Shown here: positions 44,543 to 57,039 of the stretch, piece after piece
How positions within the stretch are numbered: position 1 is the first letter of the stretch
How the letters are laid out: each line of letters begins with the position of its first letter
Source of the DNA: Schistocephalus solidus
Lineage: Eukaryota; Platyhelminthes; Cestoda; Diphyllobothriidea; Diphyllobothriidae
Length of the DNA stretch: 64,000 bases
Assembly: GCA_017591395.1 (NCBI GenBank)
Contig: WEDG01001234.1
Span: forward strand, 116,782-180,781
Direction of reading: 5' to 3'
The notes under the pieces: generated by a model
What the model was told of the DNA's origin: nothing
The model's database searches: none
What the model saw: only the letters and a program-made list of their open reading frames with translations
Translations under genes and position numbers: made by a program

Positions 44543-44734
44543 CTTGTGTACATCGAAGTTTGTAATACACGTGTAGAATGCAGTGTATATCAGATTGAGT
44601 AGATTGACAATATATAGGGCTTGGAGCTGCCGAAATAACACTGAAAACCCACAATGTCACTAAAGTAGACTGTCGCGTTCTCAAAGGTCTCCGGCGCAAC
44701 GTTTTTCCCGGAAATGAGAGCCCGGGTCACAGAG
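44543..44734 (-). pseudogene. receptor guanylate cyclase catalytic exon (first), frameshifted
   Basis: A pyrimidine-rich acceptor (ATTTTCTTGAG) precedes 44734. The exon reads SVTRALISGKNVAPETFENA then TVYFSDIVGF, the conserved start of the class III cyclase domain including the first metal-binding Asp. After a one-base deletion in the TTTT run following GF it continues LQALYIVNLLNLIYTAF and CITNFDVHK, exactly the expected next segment. The exon-end dinucleotide is AT (AAG|ATGAAT) where the family has GT; using a GT two codons later would insert MN before VETIGDAY and keep phase. Together with 42438-42613 it represents the catalytic half of an rGC whose 5' exons lie further right. Product would make cGMP at the inner membrane face if functional. 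Confidence 0.78.
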
Positions 44735-44800
44735 CTCAAGAAAATACGAATAAAAACATATTCAAGACTAGAAAAGCTCTTACAGCCAAGGGAAGATGTT

Positions 44801-47800
44801 GGTGTTTTCCTTGTTAAAATTAGCAAATGTGCTCATGAATAACCATTAATGGAGCCGCTTTATCACCCAGTGTCAGCCTGTGTGGGTAAGGTAGTGCCAT
44901 AAGTAAGGAACAGGAAAACAGGGAGATATATCTTCCTGGCATTCTCATTTCGTGACTTTTGGGTCCTCTTTAAACAATGTGCAGCCTGCGGTCGGTAAAA
45001 ACGACCCCTACAGTAGTAGATTTAGGACTTTTATGGAGTAAAGTTTAGTCCATTTTCATGGGGTCAGTCCTAATTTCTTGTATTCTTGAATGATGTCCTG
45101 TAACCAAATTGTGAACCAGCTAATGAGCATTGAAAATGTTTCGATCCCTCAGTTTTTCTGCTTATATTCTACCCAGCACACTAAGAGGGAAATCATTCTT
45201 TCTCCCTCTATGTTCTGCCTGGAGGACAAAGCGTAGGTCCCCAAATTGCCTCCAGTTGCAATGCCATATTTACCCGAGGAACAATAAAATGACCACCTCA
45301 TATAGGGAAAAAGCAAGTTCGTATGCTCGTCAAAATGAACTTTACATCACTGAATATAACTGCATAAGGCTAAAATGGGCAAAGCATGTGTGAATCGTTT
45401 TGCTACCTACTATCAGTGATGGACCGACACTGGTTGCATATACTCATAAGGTGGGGCTGAAAATGCTGTCGCACTGGCAACACTCAAGCCAGTGGTTGGT
45501 TTAATATTGGAAGGGTAGTAACTAGGGGTTTTATTGGTGAGTAAATAAATTGTAACTAGCAGAAAAATGTCGAGTTCAAAATAAGATTAGTTGTTAATAT
45601 GAAGACGCTCGTTCAGTTTACGAAGCATCCGGTCCACGAAATTAGATTTTCTTGAGCAAAAAGAAAGATGTGTAAGTTTAGTTTTTTGCTCGCTGTGAAG
45701 CTTGGTTGTAGGGAGAAATGTGAAAGCTTTGCCTCCTTTTGGCAGGCTACGCGGGAATCAAATGCTCGATACTATTGAACTGATATTTTGTTAGCTGAGA
45801 TTATGTGACTGCAGGATTGACAGTTGGCCTTCCTTTTCCAACCTTCACAAGCGGAAACATCGGGAAAATGAATGGCAGTGGTGCTTCGCACATGGCCTTT
45901 CTTTGATGCATATTTCAATCATCTGATAATAACGATTGTCAAATTGGCATGCGTTAGAAAGAGCTGCTTTCCTTACTTGCCCCTGTTGAGAAAGCTAAAT
46001 CTGTCCCAAATTCCTTTAAATGTTGAACGATTACGGGGATATTCCGCCCAGCACATTTTCATCAGAGTAATGAAGGCCATTGGTGCATCCAAATTCATAA
46101 TCTGTCAGGAATATAATTAACAAAAAACAAGCAGATTAGGCAGAAAAAAAGGGTACCAACACAGCAGTGAGGCAGAAGCCAGCAGTCTAAACTTATAGAT
46201 TACTTTTTTGATCTCTCGCCCGTGGAACAACTGTAGATTTGTGAAAATAAACCAGTGAAGTCAATATGTTCAGGAGGAACTATCGGGCATCGTAAAGTAC
46301 ATTTGATATGATAATTGTAACAGGCAAGACTAGTTTGATTAGCTTACCAAAACGGATGCTACTGCAAACTTCTAATGAAACAGCGGTGAACCTTGAAAAA
46401 TTAGCTGTTTTCTTCTCACCAATAAGTCCCCAAAACCGGTCAGTATTGAGGGTCCGTTAGTAGATTCAAACTCTTGTCCTCCATCTATTTCGCTTTTAAT
46501 ACTGAGCCTGTTCTAGACTCTGAGTACTAAGGAACATGTTTTGTTAAAATAATCGACCCAATGTGAGATGCCTCCCCTCTGAGGGTCTCCTTCCTCGAAA
46601 TGTGTACGTAAGCCTCCGAAGACTTCAGCATAACATTTTTAATAAATTGAAGAGAACTTTGCGCGGAAAATGCTCGTTTAACTGGGAGGAGGGCAAGAAT
46701 TTGCAAAGCTTTCACAAAAATGTTTTACTAGATATTAATATCTCCAAGTCTTCTCCTAGCGCCTTACTTGAACTTACTATCGCAGGACCTAGTCCATAGC
46801 GTGTGCTGCTCGTTGGTAAGATATACGGTTCGCCGACTTAATTTGCTTTTTATCAAAGGCTGAGCTTGGTTATTAAGGTACTTAACATAAGTTAAATTCA
46901 AACTGTTTAAAAACTAATTTTTCAGCCATCGAAAATAAAAAGTTACTGTAGGAATCGTTTTATGTATTCTCATTCAGCAGGACATAGGAATAGATACACC
47001 CTGCAAATACCAAGTGGCTTAACGTTAAATCTCGCGTAAATTAGGGTCAAGGATACTGGTGGGATTGGACTTGGTTTTGAGATTAAAGGCAGGGTAAGGG
47101 TTATGGTGGGTTATTTTTCAAACATGTGAGTAGGTACCACTCGCGAACTTTTGGTTCTGCATGGTGGGATAGCGTTCCTATTCCCTATCCTGTCGAAAGG
47201 GGCGGTGGAACATAAAATTACTTCACCTAATCCGCACTTTTTGAGTATGTCCTTCAAAAAGCACGACAAACCTTATGCTGTTAGATTTTCAAAAAGTCAG
47301 AAATATTTAACTTCAAGATACTTTGATTTATGATACTTTTTGTATAATATTGTTATCGCTTATCCAGAATTTAGAAACGCACTGGACAGAAGAGCATGAA
47401 TTTTTACAAAATCTTAGTTTATATTCAGATAACCGGTTGTATGTTTTTAGTCATTAAACGGAGCAGTAAAGTAAACAACTGTAGCGAAATAACGCCCGAT
47501 ATAAATCGAAAAGTGCGTTCTTTCATTTTCAGCCGAAAATGTGCCATTTATTTTCAAGAAAGTCACAAAACCGATCAAACTTAGAAATTTTTTCGCCTTT
47601 GAAAGGCTGCATGTATTCGTCAGCGTTGTATCTATTATACGCTTTTTAAACGGATAACTTTTAAAAGACGTTTTTAATTCATCTGATGGGCTTATTAATT
47701 ATCGAATTTTGTTGTGGAAGTTCATTTTTCATGACAACAAAATTTCGTGTTTGTTAGGATCTAAAAATATAACACAAATGGCCATTTCAATTAGATGAAA

Positions 47801-50800
47801 TAACTTAAAGCTCACTACTTCAGTAAATGGTTTTAAAAAACAGCTTATTTGGAAGGTATTGATAAACGTATAGAACCAGATCTAGATTTATTGACAATCG
47901 ATTTCAAAAACGTTTAAAATTCGTGCACCATTCACCGGTTTCTCAAGAACGATCTGAAACTAATTGCAATCCAAGGCCAGAAATATCAATCAAAAGAAAT
48001 CTTGATGAAAAGGATAAGTCTCTTAATATGCAAAAATGCTATGCTTACACTATCATCTGGCAATTCTAATTTAATTTATTCGTCGCATTTTGAAGCGAAG
48101 TTTCGTTTACAGAAATTGCCATTTTTATATGTACCATTGCTCAAATAATCTAACTGTTCACATTTTCCTTTGGGCTATATATTCGCTTAAGGTTGTTTAT
48201 TACTATTTGGGATTTTTGTTGTATGTGTTAATGTCAGTTTGCGAGTGACTATCAATCTTTTCGTGAATTTCAGTATTTTACACGAGCTAGGCCATAATGT
48301 ACCATTTGATCACCTTTGACTGCTATCGGGATGAGTTCAGACTAATCCAACCCCTATTTATCAAGCTCGATTCTCACAAATTGCCTTCGGTTGATTTTTC
48401 CATTTGTGGCACCTGGTTCTTATGACCGAGAATAACAATCAAAGTCCTGAGATAACGACCCTTGTTTTAACGTAGGAAATGCTTTAATCATCATGCAGAT
48501 AGTTAGTATTTTGAACAAACTTTGAAGACTGGGCAAGGCTAAATGTACGTCATCTTACCACTTCCATTTATAAGGATTAAATATCATGAAAAATTCGATT
48601 CCGCAAACAGGTTTTGGTCCCTATGACGCGTGCTCTTATTCGATCTGTGGGCTTCTTAAAAACTTCTGGAATCTCATTTAGCAGTACAGTGGTCTCTTCA
48701 GAGCCTCTGAAATATAGCAGCGTCACGCCAAATAAAGTCACCCGAATAAAACTGTCTCTCCAACATTTATCCAGTGATAATTTCTAGCAATACCACTATC
48801 CAAGGAATACACTGCATGTATCGAAACAATAGTTGAGTACTGGATTTTGTAAAGCGATCTTTTTACGTCCGAAATCACTCATCATGCTAAGTGCAGAGAT
48901 ACGCTTTAAAAACCAATTTAGCGTCCATCTACTGCAAGCACTCCTAAGTTATGATCTCGAAAATTAACTTCTATCCTCGGCCATGGTCACGACTAGCAAA
49001 TATATTCACTTTCACTTACTCATCGGACGCTAACATACAGAAGTCTGTGAATCTCTGTTACTTTAAAAGCAGTTTGACAGTTTTATTATAAAAACTAATA
49101 CACCTCTTTATGCATGCTTCTTGTGTACCACATATGGGACGGTTTTTTATGATCACCAGCCAATTTTACGAGTCTCGTAGAGCTCCTCTTTAAACGTTTT
49201 TCAATCAATTAACTTTTTTAAGATCACACAGTGTGTATGTCCCATTTTGCTGCTATCTTATTTGGAAGTAATGCAGGTTTAAAATGTCTCGAAATGCTGT
49301 TCGCAGCGACCATCACTGGAGATTATAATGAAGTGAATTTAAATTAGCTCCAGATACAGACGTTTAGCAAAATATTAACCTTTAGTGTACCTCAAAGTGC
49401 ATTTCCCACATTTCGATGGACGCAAAATGCGATAGGACTGAGAAAAATAAGGTTAATAATATTCTGTTAAAAATAAAGTTTAAATTCCGGCTGAAAGCAC
49501 AAAAATGTCCGAGCTTACAGTAAAAATCAAAAAGTGGGAAGTGTAGGTGGCATTGGTATTGAGACCTTTGGTAAGCAGAGAAAAATAGAAATCCATGAAA
49601 ACCCGAAATAAAATGAAAAGAAGAAGTAGAGGGATTCTTGTCCTCATTTACCCAACTACGGCAACTAGGTCGATCAGTAGTGATAACTTGAAGTTCCAAT
49701 CGAAGTTCAGCACTTCACCCTTTAAGAACATCCTGAAAATTGTTAATATCAACGCATTATATAGGATACATTCATAGGAGCATCGAGGAAATATACGTCT
49801 GTCACTACAAGGTGTTTTAGTGTCTTGATGACCAAAAATTCTATGCGGTAATGATACTGCTTTGTAAAATATGCCAAAATGGAATAAGAAGACAATGGAG
49901 GAGGTTATCCATGTATGTGAATCCGAATTACAATGATAGAGTCTCCACTATTGATTATTTATTCTCCTAGCCTCATATCCAGGAATTATAGCTGTGCATG
50001 CTGTATCAGCCCGATAAAGCAAGGGAGTATAGGTCGCTTGGCAGTTACCACCCACATAGAAGCGCTTAACTGCAGCGAAGGCTTTCAGGCTCTGAGGATC
50101 AGTCATGCAATTCAAGGTCAATACTCGGTCCTCAGCTTCTTTAGCATGACACGGTAATAGGAATCCCTCTCAGAATGAGAAGGCGCAATCGCTGAACAAT
50201 AATTTTATAGGGTCTAGCGTTTCAGATGCTCACTGAGCCCAATAGCGGATAATTGAGGCAGAAGCACAAGGTGAGCAGTATTTGAGCACGTGGTAGCCAT
50301 CGCGAGCACATGCGTACTATAATTAACAGCTCTTTGTGATCACCGCTGGGGTTGATGTGATGATAGCTTTGGTGTCTGCATCTGAGCCGTTATTCCACCC
50401 CCGTGATTTGCCTCACTGTCATTGGCGGTATTAGTCACCCTGCGTCTTCCTCACGTGACTCATTCCCCTGCTCAGGCAATGCCCTCAAAAGAATGAGCTT
50501 CCATTCCTGTATTCTGCTTCCTGTGCACTCGCTTGTTCACTTCAGCAGGAATAGCTCTATTACGGGGCAGTGCGCCAAAATTTAGGAGATTAGGTTAGTG
50601 CTAAAGCGAGGCTTTATAGTTGAAAGTGGGCTGAGAGGAAGGATTGGGTGAGGAGTTTGGTCATGGCATGGGAATATTTAACCTCCTGAAGCTAAGCGCG
50701 ATGCCACCGGTGCGACTCAGTAACCGAAGTTTCTATTCCCGAGTCTCTCACGCTTTCCTCTCTCAACAGCCTGGTATTAAATGCGTTTCTTTAATTCATT

Positions 50801-51000
50801 AAAGGTGAACTCGAATTTCATGGTGAGGTCCACGCTAGCACTTCTAAAGGTTTTGAAATTCAGGGTAAAAATTTAGTTTTTGCTCTGTTTTTCGCTGACC
50901 ATTAACTCCAAATATGCGGAAAAAATTCATAAACAAGAGATTTTAACATTTTAATTACTGAGAATTGGATAATGACCGCCACAAAACAAAAATAAAACAA
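44801..51000. other. no gene recognised
   Basis: About 6 kb of AT-rich sequence. ORFs at 45130-45393, 45872-46120, 46563-46799 and 49382-49699 lack recognisable domains. It probably includes upstream rGC introns, since the catalytic exons at 44.7-42.4 kb need 5' exons at higher coordinates, but no kinase-homology or ligand-binding exon was recognised. Confidence 0.35.
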
Positions 51001-51018
51001 TATAATTTTACTCTTTCC

Positions 51019-51168
51019 AGAACACTTGGCCGCTGTCCCAGGCGTAGTGGCCTTTAACGAGACGCAGGCATGTGTCGAAAGTGCGAAGTCATGCATGGGC
51101 CTCCGAGGCAAACTGACGTTGACTGGTTTTCCAATCCTCCAGAAAATCATAAGGGTTATACGGTGACA
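51019..51168 (+). CDS. possible orphan exon
   Basis: Preceded by a good acceptor (TTTTACTCTTTCCAG ending at 51020). One frame reads EHLAAVPGVVAFNETQACVE then SAKSCMGLRGKLTLTGFP, open to a TGA at about 51165. No family recognised. It sits directly upstream of a zinc-finger LINE 3' UTR fragment, so it could be part of an unknown repeat. Confidence 0.22.
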
Positions 51169-51169
51169 C

Positions 51170-51486
51170 ATTGTGTACTGTGTAATGGCCTTTTAATGCA
51201 GCTTTTTGTGGTAGTCCCTAATCAGTTGGGATCCGAGTCACTCTCACTGTGTTGTAGAGTTCTTATTTTTATTGGACGACAGTGCATGGACTCTGCGCCC
51301 CCTCCCATCTCCGGTCTTATTGGTTCTATCTTTGACAGCGGGCCCACGTGGGGAGGGGAACAGAGTGAAGAAGATGCAGTGCAAGTGCATTCTTTCATTA
51401 TAAGCTGACGCAAGTCATCGTCCCTGTGCCCCCTGCTTTGGTACATACGGTGGTCATCGTCGGACTACGACAGTTCAACTGTCGTA
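51170..51486 (+). mobile_element. zinc-finger LINE 3' UTR end
   Basis: Contains TGTAATGGCCTTTTAATGCA, TTGGGATCCGAGTCACTC, CCCATCTCCGGTCTTATTGG, GGGGAGGGGAACAGAG and ATACGGTGGTCATCGTCGGA in 3' UTR order, ending with the terminal hairpin at 51466-51486. Confidence 0.65.
51466..51486. promoter_or_regulatory. terminal RNA hairpin of the LINE 3' end
   Basis: Perfect 10-bp inverted repeat TACGACAGTT / AACTGTCGTA around a single C. Equivalent, more diverged hairpins end the UTR copies at about 10812-10832, 37210-37226 and 62012-62030. Such a 3'-terminal stem is what some LINE reverse transcriptases recognise; that role here is inference. Confidence 0.65.
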
Positions 51487-54400
51487 TCACGTCGAATCTT
51501 GGTTCCACGTGGTCATTTGCCCTATCGACCTAGCCGAACTGATCCGAGCCCTGTACGAAGTGCCTGGTAGGCGGGATTCAGGTCTAAAGGCCGGCCCCAA
51601 AGGGGAAAAAGGTCACGCGAGCCCGCAAGCGGTCAACCTCGGGAGGTCTAAGGAAGTCAGTAGTGGATGGGCAGGTCAAAGTTCGCGCTTCCAGCACGGT
51701 TATTCTACGAGGCAAGCGGCAAAAACTGACTAAAACCACCAGAGCAGCATCAGCAATAATCTGATTATGGAAGTACAGAAGGCTTCTGAAACGTCAGCGC
51801 AAATATAATTCGGTATATAAACTCGCCCCTCTTCATCTTCTTCTTCTTCTTTGTCTTTTGTGGAGATGATGAATCTGGACCTCGAATCTTTGCACATATC
51901 AACATACATGTAGTTTATAACACGTACGATCATAGCATTGAAGAAAGAACGAGAGCAGGCCAACAGCAGGAATTATATGCTGGTCTCACAATCTCTTCTA
52001 CAAAGGATTCAGTAACTTTAACCGTTACTTGGCATTATAATGTTACGGGTTAGTTCGGTTTCTACCCTGTTAAATCAAATAATTTACCCTTAAACCCCCC
52101 GAGAGCAGTGCTCGTAAACAAGCGTGAAAGATGTGCAATCAAGAAAGCGTCCAAGCACTACGCTCAAATTTTTTCATTTTGGAGTTCTCAAAGTGAACGC
52201 AATAATCCTATATGCTTGATTTCAATTCTAATTCCTGGAATGCCGAGATACTTCAGGAAGATTTCAACCCCTCGCAAAAGCAAAATTAAGACGCAAAACA
52301 CTCCATTATAGAATACTGGCATCGACAGTCGCGTCAGCATTTTTACTTCTCCATTATTCTCAGATAGTTTTTGGAGTCCCAATACCTTTCATACACGGAA
52401 CCCTACTATGTCGGAAAGGATTGTGCATAATGTAACGGAACGCATGAATATAAAAAGAAGGTTTTTAAAGTGAAAAGTTTGCCTCAGTCGCAGAATGGAT
52501 GGTACTTGAAGAAGTACGATGCCATCAATGTTTGCAATAATATACTCATATGAAATTTCCACCAAAACCGCAACATTTCAAGGAATCGCGCTGTTAAAAT
52601 GCAACTGAATCTGATGAGTGATAAAGAAAATGATGGCCTCCCGGTCTCTTTATGGGCTTTGGAAATAATGTATATTCATATTGATAAAAGCAAAAATACA
52701 CGGGACAGGGGAAAATTGCAGTCACCCAAAGCTCGAAAGACAGGAGCTGTAGTAACTATGGTCACCATCTTAATCCTCACAGTCTGTGTCCACCGAAGAA
52801 CCAACCCGGTTGCACCCGTTCAATGGCCCGACACCTCTTTTTATCATCAGTTCTTGGGGAGTGAGGGTGCTTTATGGGTGCCCGTGCTCAAAAATCACCG
52901 AATATGCAACAGCTGAAATATCATGCAGACATGTCTACGTAGAATAATTGACACGCAATCTCGCCACACCAGATTCTGGCCCAGCATACATGCCCATTCT
53001 TGCCAGCAGAACACCCTACAGAATAAGCAAAATGAAAAGAGCATACAGCATCAGGGTCCGTCGACTGGTTCTTTGCCCACTGCGGCGAAATTTTCACTCC
53101 GAGGCTCTACTCATTGACTTAAAGTTAAGCACCAGTGGCTGCAGTGGGTGACGATCATCTCGGGAAACCTTAATTCACCTAAGGATCCTTATAAACTGCA
53201 AGAGTACATTTTGGTCATGACTGCATGTTGAAGGGGAACTCACATTGAAAGTTGCAATTTTGGAAAATTTCAGAGAAGCGAGGTTTCTGTTGAGGGCCTA
53301 TTTCGTGTGTCCTCGTTGGTGAACAAAGCAGTATTGCTTAGGAGGAGGCCTGAGATAAACTTCAAGGACCAGTTTTACTCTGAAGGTAACGCGTGGAGAA
53401 ACGAGCAAGGCTTTTCAGAATAGATGTGATTAACAATGAATTGCGTATGTTAAAACCAAGTGTTACATCAATCAGTGCAGATCTTACTCTACGACATAAC
53501 AATTCATCAATTTTACATGTAAGTATACAGATAGGTAAAAACATCGTTGTACCAAACGCGATAATGCAATTATATAAACTCTGCTGAAATCACCAACAGC
53601 ATTGGGAAAGTATGCAAAGGGTAGGTTGGTAAACTGATTCTCCCAAATATTCAAAATTAACGCAGTTTGCCTTCAATCAAGTGGAAGCTTGCAATGACTG
53701 GCGTTGTCTGACAGGTGCATCAAAGCAGAAAATTTTACTATCCTCTTTGATCCGGATATACCGGTCACAAAAGTAGGATTTGACGCAGGACCTAAGGACT
53801 TCGAGCCCACTTCACCAAAAATATTCATAAATTTGGTGAGAATATCGAACTAAATAACTTAATTTCGAATAACTCGTCTGGTGGAGTTTTTGGGTAAATC
53901 AGCTGTGCAGGCAAAACTGGAAGACTATGCATGACGCGGATGACGGAGTGCATAACACCAGTGAAGTGAGACGACGCCATTCATTCAAAAGCATCCGGCC
54001 ACGTATTCAAGTTCAAGGAAGCAGGAATTATGGCGAGAGTTGATGATCGCGTCAGCCGCGAATTGGACGGTATGGCTTACTGGCTTTGGTTCAAGTAACA
54101 AGCGCAATGACCTCCAGTCTTCATACTGAGCGTGCTGAGCCTGTCGGTCGGAGTGATCGCGCTAACGAACACGATTCCAAGTATCAGTTTCGGAGGCCCA
54201 AGAGGCAACACGAGTGAGGAAATCGCAGTTATTTACATCTGGAGGTATGGATGAGCTATGTTAGCCACTAGATTTAATATACATAGATAAATACTATGAT
54301 ATTTTTAGCGTAGCTGATTAAATTAATCGCAGCTACGAGAGAGTCCAGAATTCTGTGTGTTTTAATTACCATTAATGCTGAAAGCCGATGATGTTGGTAG

Positions 54401-54572
54401 ACGTGCGGTGGCACGCAACAAGCGTATCATGCCAGTGCGCAACGCTTATGCGAAGATATTGGCGTTTCTCTGATTCCGATGCAGATGATCAATTCCATTA
54501 GGAATCTGAAACGTCCAGATAATAAAAATATCGTGATGGCAATCATATTTTTTTCTCATTGACGGCTTTCAG
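51487..54572. other. no gene recognised
   Basis: No recognisable genes. CTTCTT-rich tract at about 51831-51858. The 105-codon plus ORF at 52599-52916 has one hydrophobic stretch (VVTMVTILILTVCV) and no known domain. Confidence 0.3.
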
Positions 54573-54771
54573 TCAGTCGCATCTTTCGTTTTTGCCGAGT
54601 GTAGCAATTGAGAAGGCCATTCATTTGGGTACTACTGATGCACTTCGAACGTCCGCCAGCGATGTGTGCTATCGTGATCCCAAATATTTTGGATTTTACT
54701 GTTGGATAACGCCAGAGTCCGGATTTCGCCCTCGGCTTGCTCCACCGTACCTTTCGGAGGCGATATCTTAC
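54573..54771 (+). CDS. candidate exon, function unknown
   Basis: Flanked by acceptor GACGGCTTTCAG (ending 54572) and a donor-like C|GTACAA at 54772. The frame reads FLPSVAIEKAIHLGTTDALR, then SDVCYRDPKYFGFYCWITP and FRPRLAPPYLSEAISY with no stop. Balanced amino-acid composition and codon use suggest real coding sequence, but I do not recognise the family and see no partner exons. Confidence 0.33.
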
Positions 54772-57039
54772 GTACAAGCGTTTATAGCGTTATGCAGTTT
54801 ACAACCATTCCTGATAACGATGTTTTCTAGCTTTCACATTCTGGTTGGAGCATTCAGGACCCAACCCTTCTTTCTATGTAGGTCAGAAATTCGTACAGTG
54901 ACAGAACTAATGAAAAAGACGAGTCAAAATAATGAAAAGGTTTTCGGAGTAGAGAGTTACTGGGTGCGTTGCTGTGATTGTCACGCCGGTATGCCCACTT
55001 TGTGAGTATGCTTCTTGCATCGCCACTGAAAACAGTCCTTTGTAAAAAATGACTTCTTAAGTAAAATGCCGATGTCTATAAATATTAGAAGTCCATATAA
55101 ATTCAAATATATTTCATAAGCAGCATGCCCAATAATATTCGTTCTTGTCAGTTGGTGGAACCTGACGTCTTCTTCAAAATTTATATTCAACGATAGTGAA
55201 TATTTCGGTTTTTCAGACGTTTATAATTATGAAATATTTAAGAATTGCCAGGTTTAATTCGGTAATTATGGAAAAACGCTGCCATAGTGAGAAATCCCAA
55301 ACTGGTAGCTTGTGCAATACGGGAGCGGTGGTGACAATGGGTTAAAAGGGTGGGGAAAAACGTTTAACTCTAGGGGAAAATGTGCGGGCACAAATAATGA
55401 AATTCCTAAATAACAAAAATTCAGTTTACGAAGCAGTACGTAATTCGAAACATGGTATGTCATAGCAATTATGCCGAAAAAGTTGTCTAGTGAAGTGCCA
55501 ATGACCGTTAAGCGACCAATTTCCCAAAACTGTAAGCAATCGGCAAGAGTTATCATTAATTAATTACTTAAGGATTGAATTAGTTCTCAAGTAAATATTT
55601 TGATTATTAAAAGTATTTTATTATGAAATTATCGAATATCTGAGCATTGGTTATTGGATCCCAACTACCAACTCTATCCGAAAATTGTAAATAGTATTTA
55701 TTATACTAAGCATGAATTTTCAGAAAATAGCAGTATGTCCATACTACCCTAGCGTCCCCTAAAAACAAATAATAACTTCAACCCCTGTAGTCAAAAAAAC
55801 TGCTGACATATACCGAAACCACATTTTTGTATTCTCAAAAACTTACATGACTACGGAATATGAGTTCAAATGTAATGTAATATATAAAGGACAATGGGGA
55901 GCAGCGTTTTTGATCTCTGTCGTTAAATCAAATAGAATCATATCTGCCCTTTTATTAATCCAATTTATGAAGTTAACAAATTAATCTACATTCAATACAG
56001 TATTAGGGAGCTCTTCATGATGTGCTCTTAATGGCAGGGATGTCTGTTTAGTTTTCCATACCCGGAAAGTTGATGACCATGAGTGCAAATGCAACCGCAG
56101 ACTGCAATAAAAATTACTCTGGCACTCGGATATATAAATTCATGAAGACGTGAATTTCTACCAAATGTGAACAGAAATAAATATTTTGTGCATGTTTTCG
56201 ATGAAATAAATTTGAATTTATGAAGCCATTGAAATTTACTTTAAAAATCATAATACCGAACTTCTCATTTGTTATAGAATGCACATTTGGCGGGCGGCAA
56301 AATGAAAGGCATTCAAAAGCTGGCATATTGGCATGTCTGAAATGTCTTGAAATTATGCTGCACGAGGTTTTCGAAATTTCAAGCCTTTTGATAGGCATGC
56401 TTGCAATTGCGAGGTTGATCCCCTTGACTTTGGTGTTATTTTTACTAAATTACAGGTCAAATTTCTAAGCGTGGACGAGCATACAATGAGCAAGGGAAAA
56501 GTTGCATAACGATCGAGCACGTAAACGTTTATAGGCCATCAAAAAGAAAGAGTGTTGTTGCAGTATCTTGTCTCTGTATCGAACACGTTGCGATTTTTCG
56601 TGGGCTTGATGTCATTTGGATAGACAATCAGCTTGTTAAGCCCTGTGCGCAGCCGTAACGTTTTATTTTGAGTGCTTGTATAAAATTAAACGTGGGATGT
56701 TATTAAACATTTATTTCCGTAGAAAAGGGGAAATACTTAAAGAATTTAAATGAGAATTTGCGATTGTAGCCTTTGATTTTCACTCTGTTCTAAGATTTCA
56801 AGCAAAGTTATCCCTCAAGGTGCGTATGTACAATTCATAAAACTTATATCCTTTGAACTGTGGAAGATATAAAGTTAAGAAGCTAAACATGTGGACAAGG
56901 CTTAGGCAACCGGAATATTACGGTGCACGGCGAATGCCGTACAAGCAAATATTTGGCCGTTTAACTTTGGGGCTGGAGGGCAAAAAGTATGATGTACTTT
57001 TTTTTGACTCTAACTCTTGGTGACAATTTTCAAACACAC
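54772..57039. other. no gene recognised
   Basis: AT-rich. Overlapping ORFs at 56114-56398 (minus) and 56220-56468 (plus) have no recognisable domains. Confidence 0.35.

Noticed and set aside
51831..51860. CTTCTT-rich tract as a functional splice or promoter element
   Set aside because: Simple-sequence tract with no adjacent exon on either strand.
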